Shown here: in pieces, positions 19,218 through 28,377 of the stretch
How positions within the stretch are numbered: the stretch's first letter is position 1
How the letters are laid out: every line of letters starts with the position of its first letter
DNA from: Pseudomonas serbica
GTDB lineage: Bacteria > Pseudomonadota > Gammaproteobacteria > Pseudomonadales > Pseudomonadaceae
Direction: 5' to 3'
Assembly: GCF_028823535.1 (NCBI RefSeq)
Contig: NZ_JAQIYM010000017.1
Span: 1-64,000, forward strand
DNA: 64,000 bases
The notes under the pieces: model-generated
Database searches by the model: none
What the model was told of the DNA's origin: nothing
What the model saw: the letters and a program-made list of their open reading frames with translations, nothing else
Translations under genes and position numbers: made by a program

Positions 19218-20294
19218 TCAGTCAGTGGACAGCACGCCACGACGCACCTGATCCCGCTCGATCGACTCGAACAACGCCTTGAAGTTGCCTTCACCGAAGC
19301 CGTCATCCCCTTTGCGCTGGATGAACTCGAAGAACACCGGCCCCATCAGGGTTTCCGAGAAGATCTGCAGCAGCAGGCGCTTGTCGCCCGACTCGGACGA
19401 ACCATCCAGCAGGATGCCGCGCGCCTGCAACTCGCCCACCGGCTCGCCGTGGTTTGGCAAGCGGCCTTCGAGCATTTCGTAGTAGGTGTCCGGCGGCGCG
19501 GTCATGAAGCGCATGCCGATGCTTTTCAGATGATCCCAGGTCTTGATCAGGTCATCGCTGAGGAAGGCCACGTGCTGGATGCCCTCGCCGTTGAACTGCA
19601 TCAGGAACTCTTCGATCTGCCCGGCGCCCTTGGACGATTCTTCGTTCAAGGGGATGCGGATCATGCCGTCCGGCGCGGTCATGGCCTTGGAGGTCAGGCC
19701 GGTGTACTCGCCCTTGATGTCGAAGTAGCGAATTTCACGGAAGTTGAACAGCTTCTCGTAGAAGTTCGCCCAATAGGCCATGCGACCGCGATACACGTTG
19801 TGGGTCAGGTGGTCGATGATCTTCAGGCCAGCGCCGACCGGATGACGGTCAACGCCCTCCAGGAACACGAAATCGATGTCGTAGATCGAGCTGCCTTCGC
19901 CGAAGCGGTCGATCAGGTACAGCGGCGCGCCGCCGATGCCCTTGATCGCCGGCAAGTTCAGCTCCATCGGGCCGGTCTCGATGTGGATCGGCTGGGCGCC
20001 GAGCTCCAGGGCACGTTTGTAGGCCTTTTGCGAATCCTTGACCCGGAAGGCCATGCCGCACACCGACGGACCATGCTCGGCGGCGAAATACGAGGCGACG
20101 CTGTGCGGTTCGTTGTTGAGGATCAGGTTGATCGCGCCCTGGCGATACAGGTGTACGTCTTTGGAGCGGTGGGTCGCAACCTTGGTAAAGCCCATGATCT
20201 CGAAGATCGGCTCCAGGGTGTTGGGGGTTGGCGATGCCAGTTCGATGAACTCAAAGCCCATCAGGCCCATTGGGTTTTCGTATAAATCTGCCAT
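19218..20294 (-). CDS. hpd: 4-hydroxyphenylpyruvate dioxygenase
   Basis: A 358-residue Fe(II) dioxygenase that converts 4-hydroxyphenylpyruvate to homogentisate in tyrosine degradation and supplies the precursor of pyomelanin. The length equals that of the structurally known P. fluorescens enzyme. The iron ligands are visible: His162 in DHLTHNVYR, His241 in GIQHVAF and Glu323 in VFFEFIQRKG (161, 240 and 322 without the initiator Met). The C-terminal half holds the active vicinal-oxygen-chelate fold. GAGG precedes the ATG. The upstream 420 bp separates it from a divergent EAL gene and must hold its promoter. It stands alone here. Confidence 0.97.
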   Translation of the reverse strand: MADLYENPMGLMGFEFIELASPTPNTLEPIFEIMGFTKVATHRSKDVHLYRQGAINLILNNEPHSVASYFAAEHGPSVCGMAFRVKDSQKAYKRALELGAQPIHIETGPMELNLPAIKGIGGAPLYLIDRFGEGSSIYDIDFVFLEGVDRHPVGAGLKIIDHLTHNVYRGRMAYWANFYEKLFNFREIRYFDIKGEYTGLTSKAMTAPDGMIRIPLNEESSKGAGQIEEFLMQFNGEGIQHVAFLSDDLIKTWDHLKSIGMRFMTAPPDTYYEMLEGRLPNHGEPVGELQARGILLDGSSESGDKRLLLQIFSETLMGPVFFEFIQRKGDDGFGEGNFKALFESIERDQVRRGVLSTD

Positions 20295-20720
20295 GGTTGG
20301 CGCCTCATCATTTGTATCAATTAACGAATGTTAGTTGCTAGCAATGCTGAGACCGGTGGGTGGCGCACAGGAGATGCCCCGCACGCTGCGGGCGAGGAAA
20401 TCACCGTAGATCAATTGGAACCCGAATATCTTCATTGTCGACCCAAGGCTCTGAGGGCGAGGCTTCTGCTGCCAGAAGACGATTATTATTGTATGCGTAA
20501 CCTGATTCTACACAGCGTAAATCAATTTGTCCGCCTCCTGTATCAAATCCCCTTTTTCTCCCGTCGTGCAAGGGGTTTGTTGCACGGGTATGGGTCGGGC
20601 TACCTTGAGCGGCATAAGTGCCCAGGGCCAACTATCCTGCGTCGTACTTGAACTCTTCATGGGAGGCATCACGCCCCGCCAGCATTTGAGAGCCCGACTT
20701 CATTGATACAGGTTTCGCGA
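20295..20720. other. divergent promoter region, hpd and EAL gene
   Basis: About 425 bp without a credible gene; open frames here have no family signatures or ribosome sites. It must carry the promoters of hpd (leftward) and of the EAL-domain gene (rightward). The first 50 bp upstream of hpd are AT-rich. No operator was recognised. Confidence 0.5.
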
Positions 20721-22253
20721 ATGCCACTGAAAACCAAAGCCCGCCAACGCCGCATGAGGGTCGCTGTGACCCTGCTGAGTGGACTGCTCCCGGTGCTGCT
20801 GGGTTTTGCCATCCTTCATATGCAGGCCGAACGTGTACTCCGGCAAAGTAGCCAGCAAACCGCTGAAGAAGCCCTTCGCCAGTTCGAACTGATGCTCGAC
20901 AACACCGCTCAGGCGGCACGCGAGTTGTTGCCGCTGGCTGGCCAAAGTTGCATTGACGTCAACCTGGCGTTGCGCGAGCAGGTCACCAAGCGTCCATTCG
21001 TGCGCTCAACCAACCTGCTGTGGGACGACACGATCTATTGCAGTTCCCTGTTCGGCGACTATCACGAAAAAATTGCCTCCGCAGACTATGCCGACGGCCA
21101 GTTGTTGTTGATGAAGGGCAACCCGGTCACGCCCGATACCGCGTTGCTGGTTTATCGACTCAGCGAGGGCAAACGGGGCGCCATGAGTACGCTGGACGGT
21201 TACCACCTGAGTAATCTCTTGCGCCTGATCGGGCGCCACAAACTGCTGCTGTTGCAAGTAGGCCCTGACTGGCTGTCCGCTGATGGCAGTTTTCATGAAG
21301 GCGAGCCGCCCGAGTTCCCCATCGCGCAGAACAGGCTGACTTCTTCGCGTTATCCCTTCAGTGTGCAGGCCGGTTTCCCCAAAGGCGAAGTGTGGCGTTA
21401 CATGAGCAGTGAATACCCACCCTTGTTCAGCTTGCTAGTGTTCTTCGGTGTTGTTTCCGGCTTTATCGGGCATGTCATACAGAAGCGCTCGTCGTCCCCG
21501 ACCGTTGAGATGCAACGCGCACTGGACGCGGCGGAGTTCGTACCCTATTTCCAGCCCGTGGTGGATGCGCAAAGTAAACAATGCACGGGGATCGAGGTGC
21601 TGATGCGCTGGAACCACCCGAAAGAAGGCCTGGTACGCGCCGACCTGTTCATTCCGTTTGCCGAACACTGCGGACTGATCGTGCCAATGACCCGCTCGAT
21701 CATGCAACAGACCGCCAAGCTGCTGGCACCGCGCTCGGCGACCTTTGTCGAGCCGTTTCATATCGGCATCAATATCACCGCCGATCATTGCCGCGATCTT
21801 GCGCTGGTCGAGGATTGCCGCCAGTTCCTCGGCGCTTTTGTCCCCGGCTCCATCCACCTGGTACTGGAGTTGACCGAACGCAAGCTGATCGAGCCCACGG
21901 CCATCACCCATCAACTGTTCGAGCAGTTGCATGAGCTGGGTGTGATGATCGCCATTGACGACTTCGGTACCGGCCACTCGAGCCTGGGCTACCTGCGCCA
22001 GTTCAACGTGGATTTCCTGAAAATCGACCAGAGCTTTGTCGCCATGATCGGCGTCGACACCCTCTCCAGCCACATTCTGGACAGCATCATCGAGCTGGCG
22101 GCCAAGCTCAATTTGCCCACGGTTGCCGAAGGTGTGGAAACCGCTGAGCAAAGCGACTACCTCACAGCCCACCATGTGAACTACCTGCAAGGTTATCTGT
22201 TTGGCCGACCGATGCCTGCGGCAGACTTCATTAATGCATTAAGTGAGCATTAA
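20721..22253 (+). CDS. CSS-motif EAL-domain c-di-GMP phosphodiesterase
   Basis: A 510-residue inner-membrane protein. A first transmembrane helix at about residues 13-33 (VAVTLLSGLLPVLLGFAIL), a periplasmic CSS-type domain with the diagnostic IYCSSLFGD, and a second helix (LFSLLVFFGVVSGFIGHVI) precede a cytoplasmic EAL domain. The domain reads GIEVLMRW (EVL instead of EAL), NITADH, ELTERKL, IDDFGTGHSSLGYL, FLKIDQSF, VAEGVET and LQGYLFGRP, so the metal and catalytic residues appear complete. CSS domains elsewhere sense periplasmic redox state through their cysteines. The ATG at 20721 is preferred over the TTG at 20703. It should degrade c-di-GMP and favour motility over biofilm. Confidence 0.93.
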   Translation: MPLKTKARQRRMRVAVTLLSGLLPVLLGFAILHMQAERVLRQSSQQTAEEALRQFELMLDNTAQAARELLPLAGQSCIDVNLALREQVTKRPFVRSTNLLWDDTIYCSSLFGDYHEKIASADYADGQLLLMKGNPVTPDTALLVYRLSEGKRGAMSTLDGYHLSNLLRLIGRHKLLLLQVGPDWLSADGSFHEGEPPEFPIAQNRLTSSRYPFSVQAGFPKGEVWRYMSSEYPPLFSLLVFFGVVSGFIGHVIQKRSSSPTVEMQRALDAAEFVPYFQPVVDAQSKQCTGIEVLMRWNHPKEGLVRADLFIPFAEHCGLIVPMTRSIMQQTAKLLAPRSATFVEPFHIGINITADHCRDLALVEDCRQFLGAFVPGSIHLVLELTERKLIEPTAITHQLFEQLHELGVMIAIDDFGTGHSSLGYLRQFNVDFLKIDQSFVAMIGVDTLSSHILDSIIELAAKLNLPTVAEGVETAEQSDYLTAHHVNYLQGYLFGRPMPAADFINALSEH

Positions 22254-22479
22254 CTAGTGGCCTTTAGCAGCGCACCGCCCGCCCCCTTAGAATCAAGGCA
22301 CAACTCTTGTTACATGAAGAAAAAGACATGATTTACTCTTGATCAATTAACTACTACAATTTTTCATGCCTGCGCTAGATTGGCAGGTGAGCCATTTATC
22401 ACCGAGTCGCTTCAAGGCTCTTGGCTTATAGCTTTGTTTGCGGTTGGTATCAGCCAAACACACTATTGGAGTAAAGATA

Positions 22480-22842
22480 TTGTCCAGACTCGCTGAATTT
22501 CGTGCAGCTGAAAAAGCCCTTCAAGAGCAACTCAAGCAGCTTGAATCCCTGAAGAACGATGCCGGGCTCAAGAAAGAAATCGAATTCGAGGAAAAGCTCC
22601 AGGGGCTGATGAAAACCTACGGCAAGAGCCTGCGCGACATTATCGCCATCCTCGACCCGAACCCGGCAAAATCCGGTCTGCAACAGGCCGCGCCGAAAAC
22701 CCGCCGCGCTCGCGTGGTCAAGGTTTATCAGAACCCGCATACCGGCGAGCTGATCGAAACCAAGGGTGGCAACCATCGTGGGCTGAAGGCCTGGAAGGAA
22801 CAATACGGTGCCGCCACCGTTGACTCCTGGCTGCGTGGCTGA
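22480..22842 (+). CDS. MvaT-family H-NS-like nucleoid protein
   Basis: A 120-residue DNA-binding silencer starting at TTG 22480 with GGAG 8 nt upstream, giving the family N-terminus (M)SRLAEFRAAEKALQEQL. The N-terminal half is the coiled-coil oligomerisation region (EKLQGLMKTYGKSLRDIIAILDP). The C-terminal half holds the AT-rich DNA-binding domain with the VYQNPHTGELIETKGGNHRGLKAWK signature of MvaT/MvaU/Tur proteins. These bind AT-rich, often acquired, DNA and repress it, which makes it a plausible silencer of the low-GC pap cluster at 31-39 kb (inference). A strong terminator follows. Confidence 0.93.
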   Translation: MSRLAEFRAAEKALQEQLKQLESLKNDAGLKKEIEFEEKLQGLMKTYGKSLRDIIAILDPNPAKSGLQQAAPKTRRARVVKVYQNPHTGELIETKGGNHRGLKAWKEQYGAATVDSWLRG

Positions 22843-22861
22843 ACCCTCGCACTGAAAAAAC

Positions 22862-22888
22862 AAAGCCCTGCACATGCAGGGCTTTTTT
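22862..22888 (+). terminator. intrinsic terminator after the MvaT-family gene
   Basis: GCCCTGC-ACAT-GCAGGGC preceded by AAA and followed by six Ts, 20 bp after the stop codon. Confidence 0.93.
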
Positions 22889-23021
22889 CATTTCATAGCA
22901 TCTAAATGCAAGCATATCGGTCGATCAAAACGCTACTTTCGAGGCAACTTTGTGCTTAATCCTTTTGGCTATCTAAAACTCTCGGCACGGGCAGAAATTC
23001 GGCGCTTATCGAGACCTGTAA

Positions 23022-23546
23022 CTAAAGTTTCAAGCCGTTACGTGTAGCCTCTATTTCATTCTGACTGGCCTTATAAGCCTGTGCCTGCCCGGCGTAGGAA
23101 AGAACGTAGGCCTTATCGGCATCGACGGCGGCGACCAATGTTTGAGACAGTACATGTCGTCCATTTTGCGTGATGGTGCAGGTGGTTTCCAGGGCCGCCA
23201 GGCGACTCAAGGTGGCCGAGTGAATCCGGTTGCAGACGCTTTGATAGCCACCCTGGAAAAAGTCCTTCTGCACCGATTTGCGCATCTCCAGCAACACACC
23301 TTCCAGGTTCACCTGATGACCGCTTTGCACCCGGGTCATGGTCAGTTCCATCACCATCACCGGCGTGCCTTGCGCATCGTTCTTGACCGCACGCTGGCGA
23401 CTGACTTCGGCACCCGCCTCTCCCTGGGCAACGTCTTCGACCTGCCAGCCTGGCGGCCAGGTGACCACCGGCTCATCGGCGCAGGCCTGGGTAATGACCG
23501 TAAGCACGCCACTCAAGATAATCAACGACCTGCACAATTGAATCAT
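23022..23546 (-). CDS. secreted DUF4946-like protein
   Basis: A 174-residue protein starting at ATG 23546; a GTG 12 bp upstream is also possible. A signal peptide (MIQLCRSLIILSGVLTVITQACA) is followed by a mature domain beginning EPVVTWPPGWQVEDV, a pattern I associate with the Pseudomonas DUF4946 family. Two cysteines (SVCNR and TTCTIT) may pair in the periplasm. No enzymatic motif is visible and the function is unknown. It converges with the MvaT-like gene and diverges from gloA. Confidence 0.75.
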   Translation of the reverse strand: MIQLCRSLIILSGVLTVITQACADEPVVTWPPGWQVEDVAQGEAGAEVSRQRAVKNDAQGTPVMVMELTMTRVQSGHQVNLEGVLLEMRKSVQKDFFQGGYQSVCNRIHSATLSRLAALETTCTITQNGRHVLSQTLVAAVDADKAYVLSYAGQAQAYKASQNEIEATRNGLKL

Positions 23547-23691
23547 TGCAATCAACACCCAGCCAGTTAGCCCTGAAGTTTGATCCTCGACCGGCGGTCA
23601 GGCAATAGCAGACGCTTTGGGTTTGGTGATGTCGCAACCGATGCGTATCATTGACGTCATTCGTTTGCCCCATTTATTTTCCGGAGGGCCC

Positions 23692-24213
23692 ATGAGCCTG
23701 CACGAACTGAATACCTTCCCCGGCGTGACCGCACAGCCCGACACCGCCACCCAGAAATTCGTCTTCAACCACACCATGCTGCGGGTCAAGGACATCACCA
23801 AGTCCCTGGACTTCTACACGCGCATCCTCGGCTTCTCGCTGGTGGAGAAACGCGATTTTCCGGAAGCGGAGTTCAGCCTGTACTTCCTCGCCCTGGTGGA
23901 CAAGAGCCAGATTCCGGCCGATGCCGCCGCGCGTACGGAGTGGATGAAGTCGATCCCCGGCATCCTCGAACTGACCCATAACCACGGCACCGAGAACGAT
24001 GCGGATTTCGCCTATCACAACGGCAATACCGATCCGCGCGGTTTCGGCCACATCTGCATCTCCGTGCCGGACATCGTTGCCGCCTGCGAGCGCTTCGAAG
24101 CCCTGGGCTGCGACTTCCAGAAGCGCCTGAACGACGGCCGCATGAAGAGCCTGGCGTTCATCAAGGACCCGGATGCGTATTGGGTCGAAATCATTCAGCC
24201 AGCGCCCCTTTAA
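23692..24213 (+). CDS. gloA: lactoylglutathione lyase (glyoxalase I)
   Basis: A 173-residue metalloenzyme that isomerises the methylglyoxal-glutathione hemithioacetal to S-lactoylglutathione. The start at 23692 has GGAGG 7 nt upstream. The metal ligands can be placed: His27 (FNHTMLRVKD), Glu93 (ILELTHNHG), His120 (GFGHICISV) and Glu166 (YWVEIIQP). It is the longer Pseudomonas/eukaryote-like form carrying an N-terminal extension. Its last 27 codons recur, with changes, three more times downstream in a tandem array (see repeat 24214-24850). Confidence 0.96.
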   Translation: MSLHELNTFPGVTAQPDTATQKFVFNHTMLRVKDITKSLDFYTRILGFSLVEKRDFPEAEFSLYFLALVDKSQIPADAAARTEWMKSIPGILELTHNHGTENDADFAYHNGNTDPRGFGHICISVPDIVAACERFEALGCDFQKRLNDGRMKSLAFIKDPDAYWVEIIQPAPL

Positions 24214-24850
24214 CGCCAGCCGCATGATCGTTCCCACGCTCTGCGTGGTAACGCCTCCTGTGACGCTCTGCGTCACGCTTTTGGGACGCGGAGCGTCCCG
24301 GGCTGCATTCCCACGCAGAGCGTGGGAACGATCAACGACGGCCGCATGAAGCGCCTGGCGTTCATCAAGGACCCGGATGCGTATTGGGTCGAAATCATTC
24401 AGCCAGCTCCCCTTTAACGCCCCCCGCATGATCGTTCCGACGCTCTGTGTGGTAACGCCTCCTGTGATGCTCTGCGTCACGCTTTTGGGACGCGGAGCGT
24501 CCCGGGCTGCATTCCCACGCAGAGCGTGGGAACGATCACCGACGGCCGCATGAAGAGCCTGACGTTCATCAAGGACCCGGATGCGTATTGGGTCGAAATC
24601 ATTCACCCAGCGACCCTTTAACGCCCACCGCATGATCGTTCCCACGCTCTGCGTGGTAACGCCTCCTGTGACGCTCTGCGTCACGCTTTTGGGACGCGGA
24701 GCGTCCCGGGCTGCATTCCCAGCGCCTGAACGACGGCCGCATGAAGCGCCTGGCATTCATCAAGGACCCGGATGCGTATTGGTTCGAAATCATTCAGCCA
24801 GCGACCCTTTAACGCCCCCCGCATGATCGTTCCCACGCTGCTGCGTGGGA
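24214..24850. repeat. tandem array of gloA 3' fragments and palindromic elements
   Basis: After gloA the unit [last 27 codons of gloA plus stop] + [about 108-bp palindromic element] recurs. The fragment begins GACGGCCGCATGAAG at 24133 (in the gene), 24337, 24541 and 24732, giving periods of 204, 204 and 191 bp. The element is a long palindrome (GATCGTTCCCACGCTCTGCG at one end, its complement at the other) containing four small hairpins. The third element is cut at 24720, and the array ends in a short hairpin at about 24824-24850. All fragments keep the frame and the stop but have no start, so they are not genes. Confidence 0.9.
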
Positions 24851-24860
24851 ACCAGCGAAA

Positions 24861-24901
24861 CACAAAAAAACCCCATGATCACTCATGGGGTTTTGTGTTT
24901 T
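24861..24901. terminator. bidirectional terminator between gloA array and ahpF
   Basis: CACAAAAAAACCCCATGA, a 4-nt loop and TCATGGGGTTTTGTG form a hairpin with A-run and T-run on both sides. It serves ahpF (leftward transcription) and closes the gloA side. Confidence 0.92.
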
Positions 24902-24913
24902 CAGCGTCCGGTA

Positions 24914-26476
24914 TTACGCCGGGGCGGAGGTACGGATCAAGTGGTCGAACGCACTCAGGGAAGCCTTGGCGCCCTCGCCCACTGCAATCACGATCTGCTT
25001 GTACGGCACTGTCGTCACGTCACCAGCGGCGAAGATGCCAGGCACCGAGGTCTCACCGCGTGCATCGACAATGATCTCGCCACGGGGTGACAATTCGATG
25101 GTGCCCTTGAGCCAATCGGTGTTAGGCAACAGGCCGATCTGCACGAAGATCCCTTCCAGTTCCACGCTGCGCAGTTCGTCAGTCTGACGATCCTTGTAGC
25201 GCAGGCCGTTCACTTTCTGCCCGTCGCCTGTCACTTCAGTGGTTTGCGCATTGGTGATCACGGTCACGTTCGGCAGGCTGTGCAACTTGCGCTGCAACAC
25301 CGCATCGGCACGCAGCTGTACATCAAACTCCAGCAGCGTGACATGGGACACAATACCGGCCAGGTCGATGGCCGCTTCGACGCCGGAGTTGCCGCCGCCA
25401 ATCACAGCAACGCGCTTGCCTTTGAACAGCGGACCATCGCAGTGCGGGCAGTACGCCACGCCCTTGTTGCGATATTGCTGCTCACCGGGAACGTTCATTT
25501 CGCGCCAGCGCGCGCCGGTCGCCAGGATCACGGTCTTGGCTTTCAGCTTTGCCCCACTGGCGAATTGAACTTCATGCAGCTCGCCATTCACACCGGGCAC
25601 CAGCTTGTCGGCGCGTTGCAGGTTCATGATGTCCACGTCGTACTGCTTGACGTGCTCTTCCAGTGCCACCGCCAGTTTCGGTCCTTCGGTTTCTTGCACG
25701 GAGATGAAGTTTTCGATGGCCATGGTGTCGAGCACCTGGCCGCCAAAACGCTCGGCTGCGACACCGGTACGAATGCCTTTGCGAGCGGCATAAATCGCCG
25801 CCGAAGCACCGGCCGGGCCACCGCCGACCACCAGCACGTCAAAAGCGTCCTTGGCGCTGAGCTTCTCGGCCTGGCGCTCGATGCCGCTGGTATCGATCTT
25901 GGCGAGGATTTCTTCCAGGCCCATGCGGCCCTGGCCGAAGTTCACGCCGTTGAGGTAGATGCTCGGTACCGCCATGATCTGGCGCTCATCGACTTCGGCC
26001 TGGAACAGCGCGCCGTCGATGGCGACGTGACGGACATTGGGGTTGAGTACCGCCATCAGGTTCAACGCCTGGACCACGTCCGGGCAGTTCTGGCAGGACA
26101 GCGAAAAATAAGTCTCGAAGCTGAACTCGCCCTTGAGCGAGCGGATCTGTTCGATCACTTCGACACTGGCCTTGGAGGGGTGGCCGCCGACTTGCAGCAA
26201 GGCCAGCACCAGGGATGTGAATTCGTGGCCCATCGGGATGCCGGCGAAACGCAGGCTGATATCGGCGCCTGGGCGATTGATCGAGAACGATGGCTTGCGT
26301 GCGTCATCACCGTTGTCGAGCAAGGTAATCTGGGTGGAAAGACTGGCAACGTCTTTCAGCAGTGCGAGCATTTCCTGGGATTTCGCACCGTCGTCGAGGG
26401 AGGCAACGATCTCGATCGGTTGGGTGACCCGTTCCAGGTACGATTTCAACTGGGCTTTAAGATTGGCGTCCAACAT
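24914..26476 (-). CDS. ahpF: alkyl hydroperoxide reductase subunit F
   Basis: A 520-residue flavoprotein that passes electrons from NADH to AhpC. The start at 26476 (MLDANLKAQLKSYLERV) has AAGGAAAT upstream; the frame extends 9 residues further without benefit. Domains in order: an N-terminal tandem-thioredoxin domain with the CxxC at Cys128/Cys131 (SCQNC), an FAD site (VLVVGGGPAGASAAIYAARKG) near residue 215, the thioredoxin-reductase-like CxxC (AYCPHCDGPL) near 342-345, an NAD site (VAVIGGGNSGVEAAIDLAG) and a C-terminal FAD motif (GIFAAGDVT). All redox centres are intact. It is downstream of ahpC on the same strand, with a hairpin between them. Confidence 0.97.
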   Translation of the reverse strand: MLDANLKAQLKSYLERVTQPIEIVASLDDGAKSQEMLALLKDVASLSTQITLLDNGDDARKPSFSINRPGADISLRFAGIPMGHEFTSLVLALLQVGGHPSKASVEVIEQIRSLKGEFSFETYFSLSCQNCPDVVQALNLMAVLNPNVRHVAIDGALFQAEVDERQIMAVPSIYLNGVNFGQGRMGLEEILAKIDTSGIERQAEKLSAKDAFDVLVVGGGPAGASAAIYAARKGIRTGVAAERFGGQVLDTMAIENFISVQETEGPKLAVALEEHVKQYDVDIMNLQRADKLVPGVNGELHEVQFASGAKLKAKTVILATGARWREMNVPGEQQYRNKGVAYCPHCDGPLFKGKRVAVIGGGNSGVEAAIDLAGIVSHVTLLEFDVQLRADAVLQRKLHSLPNVTVITNAQTTEVTGDGQKVNGLRYKDRQTDELRSVELEGIFVQIGLLPNTDWLKGTIELSPRGEIIVDARGETSVPGIFAAGDVTTVPYKQIVIAVGEGAKASLSAFDHLIRTSAPA

Positions 26477-26517
26477 ACGGGCGATTTCCTTTTTCTGATT
26501 CATTTGGAGCAGACATG

Positions 26518-26553
26518 AAAAAACGCCCGAGCGAATCTCGCCCGGGCGTTTTT
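26518..26553. terminator. hairpin between ahpC and ahpF
   Basis: Inverted ACGCCCG...CGGGCGT with A-run and T-run flanks, in the 140-bp gap between ahpC and ahpF. It probably ends most ahpC transcripts, leaving ahpF at a lower level or on its own promoter. Confidence 0.8.
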
Positions 26554-26615
26554 ATTGGGCGGTGCAGCTTGCTTAGAAGGTGCGGAAGTCCGCCCTGATG
26601 AAGCGCGTCACAGAC

Positions 26616-27179
26616 TTAGATCTTGCCGACCAGGTCCAGGGACGGCGCCAGGGTGGCCTCGCCTTCTTTCCACTTGGCTGGGCAAACCTGGCCCGGGTGA
26701 GCAGCGACGTACTGGGCCGCCTTGATCTTGCGCAGCAGCTCGGAAGCGTCACGGCCTACACCGCCGTCGTTCAGTTCAACGATCTTGATCTGGCCTTCAG
26801 GGTTGATCACGAAGGTGCCACGGTCAGCCAGGCCAGCTTCTTCGATCAGCACGTCGAAGTTGCGGGAGATGGCGTGGGTCGGGTCGCCGATCATGGTGTA
26901 CTGGATCTTGCCGATGGCTGGCGAAGTGTTGTGCCAGGCAGCGTGGGCGAAGTGGGTGTCGGTGGAAACGCTGTAGATCTCGACGCCCAGCTTCTGGAAG
27001 GCGTCGTAGTTGTCAGCCAGGTCTTCCAGCTCGGTTGGGCAGACAAAGGTGAAGTCGGCCGGGTAGAAGAACACCACGGACCACTTGCCTTTCAGGTCGG
27101 CGTCAGAAACTTTTACGAAGTCGCCGTTTTTGAATGCGTCAGCTTTGAAGGGTTTAACTTGGCTGTTGATGATAGGCAT
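26616..27179 (-). CDS. ahpC: alkyl hydroperoxide reductase subunit C (peroxiredoxin)
   Basis: A 187-residue typical 2-Cys peroxiredoxin that reduces H2O2, organic peroxides and peroxynitrite. The peroxidatic Cys47 lies in DFTFVCPTE and the resolving Cys166 in GQVCPAKW. The start at 27179 has GGAGAG upstream; the longer frame is non-coding. An intact substrate-contact segment (STDTHFAHAAWHNTSP) is present. It is the first gene of the ahpC-ahpF pair. The 140 bp upstream should carry an OxyR-controlled promoter, but I could not identify the operator with certainty. Confidence 0.97.
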   Translation of the reverse strand: MPIINSQVKPFKADAFKNGDFVKVSDADLKGKWSVVFFYPADFTFVCPTELEDLADNYDAFQKLGVEIYSVSTDTHFAHAAWHNTSPAIGKIQYTMIGDPTHAISRNFDVLIEEAGLADRGTFVINPEGQIKIVELNDGGVGRDASELLRKIKAAQYVAAHPGQVCPAKWKEGEATLAPSLDLVGKI

Positions 27180-27317
27180 CGTTGACTCTCCGTCAGGGGT
27201 TAAGAAGTTGATGGAGAGAACTTTACCCACTCGACGGACGGTTGGCTCATTGGCAAACCTCATGCCGCTGATTGGCTTTCGCTATTAGCCAACGGTATTA
27301 ATAGAAGCAAACCGAAT

Positions 27318-28256
27318 TTACGACTCCACAGGCTTTTCCGCGAGACGGGCCATGCCGGGAAACGGACTGGCTTCGATGTAGCGCATGGCGGATTTGATGT
27401 CCTTCCAACCGACGTAGCTCATCAACGATTTCAGATCCCAGCCACTTTGATGTGCCCACGAGGCAAAACCGCGGCGCAGGGAGTGGCTGGTGTAGTGCTC
27501 GGCGGATATGCCTGCGCGCCCCAACGCCTGGCGCAACAACGGGATCACGCTGTTGGCGTGCAAGCCCTCCTCGCTCAAATGCCCCCAACGGTCGATGCCT
27601 CGGAACACCGGGCCGCGAACCAGCGCGGCCTCGGTGATCCAGTCGATGTAGGCCTGCACCGGGCACAAGCGCTGCAACGCGGGAGTCTGGTAGGTTTTGC
27701 CGAGGTTTTCCCGGTCGCTCTTGCTGCGAGGCAAGTACAGCGTGATGCCAGAACCCGCGCTCGCTTGCACGTGCTCGATCTGCACGCGGCATAGCTCATC
27801 GCTGCGAAAGCCACGCCAGAAACCCAGCAGGATCAACGCCATGTCGCGCCGGGCACGCAGCAATCCAGGTCGATCCCCTTGCTGCCTGGCGGTTTGCGCC
27901 TCCAGCTCGAGCCAGGCCACCACTTGCTCCAGATGCTGAAGTTGCAGCGGCTCGGCCTGTTTTTCCTGGGCCGGATGCAACGCCCGAATGCCCTTGAACA
28001 CCTTGCGCACCACCGGCGCCTTGGTGGGATCGGCAAAACCCTGGCTGGTGTGCCACTGCGCGAGCGCCGACAAACGCAGCTTCAAGGTGTTGATCGACAG
28101 CACACCCGCATGCGCCACCAGATAGCGCGCCACACTGTCGCCGGTCGCTGGCAGGAAGCCGCCCCAATTCACCTCGAAATGCTCGATGGCCGCCCGATAG
28201 CTACGGCGGGTGTTGTCGCGCGTGGCGGCTTGCAGGTAACGGTCCAGCTCGGTCAT
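27318..28256 (-). CDS. tyrosine site-specific recombinase
   Basis: A 312-residue integrase of the phage-integrase/XerCD fold. The N-terminal SAM-like domain (about residues 1-90) binds the core site. The catalytic half carries Arg in GFRSDEL, the HxxR motif in HSLRRGFASWA, and the nucleophile Tyr in SAMRYIEA; the second His position is Trp (VGWKDIK), a known variant. No prophage, att duplication or cassette array is visible around it, so it may be a domesticated recombinase. It is divergent from the KfrA-like gene across a 178-bp region with palindromes. GAGAGG precedes the ATG. Confidence 0.88.
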   Translation of the reverse strand: MTELDRYLQAATRDNTRRSYRAAIEHFEVNWGGFLPATGDSVARYLVAHAGVLSINTLKLRLSALAQWHTSQGFADPTKAPVVRKVFKGIRALHPAQEKQAEPLQLQHLEQVVAWLELEAQTARQQGDRPGLLRARRDMALILLGFWRGFRSDELCRVQIEHVQASAGSGITLYLPRSKSDRENLGKTYQTPALQRLCPVQAYIDWITEAALVRGPVFRGIDRWGHLSEEGLHANSVIPLLRQALGRAGISAEHYTSHSLRRGFASWAHQSGWDLKSLMSYVGWKDIKSAMRYIEASPFPGMARLAEKPVES

Positions 28257-28377
28257 GGGCTCGCCTCTCTAATGCGTACTGCTTTTGCGGACCAAAGAAC
28301 CGCAAAACCCTCATCACATGGGGTAATACCAGTATATCCCGTATCAGGTTAATCGGATATCCAGCGTAATCCAAAGA

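Noticed and set aside
20328..20651. 107-residue frame between hpd and the EAL gene
   Set aside because: No ribosome site, no family signature, and it overlaps the expected divergent promoters.
23674..24756. 360-residue minus-strand open frame with internal repeats
   Set aside because: It is antisense to gloA and its tandem 3' copies; its repetitive protein simply reflects the DNA array, and it has no ribosome site or family match.
25244..26518. 424-residue plus-strand frame opposite ahpF
   Set aside because: A shadow of the high-GC ahpF gene in another frame; no domain signatures.
27180..27317. OxyR operator upstream of ahpC
   Set aside because: A/T-rich half-site-like pieces (CTAT, ATAG) exist, but their spacing does not fit the four-element OxyR pattern well enough to claim.
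27318..28256. Recombinase as integrase of a genomic island containing the pap cluster
   Set aside because: gor, a core gene, lies between the recombinase and the cluster, and no att repeats flank either; there is no evidence linking them.
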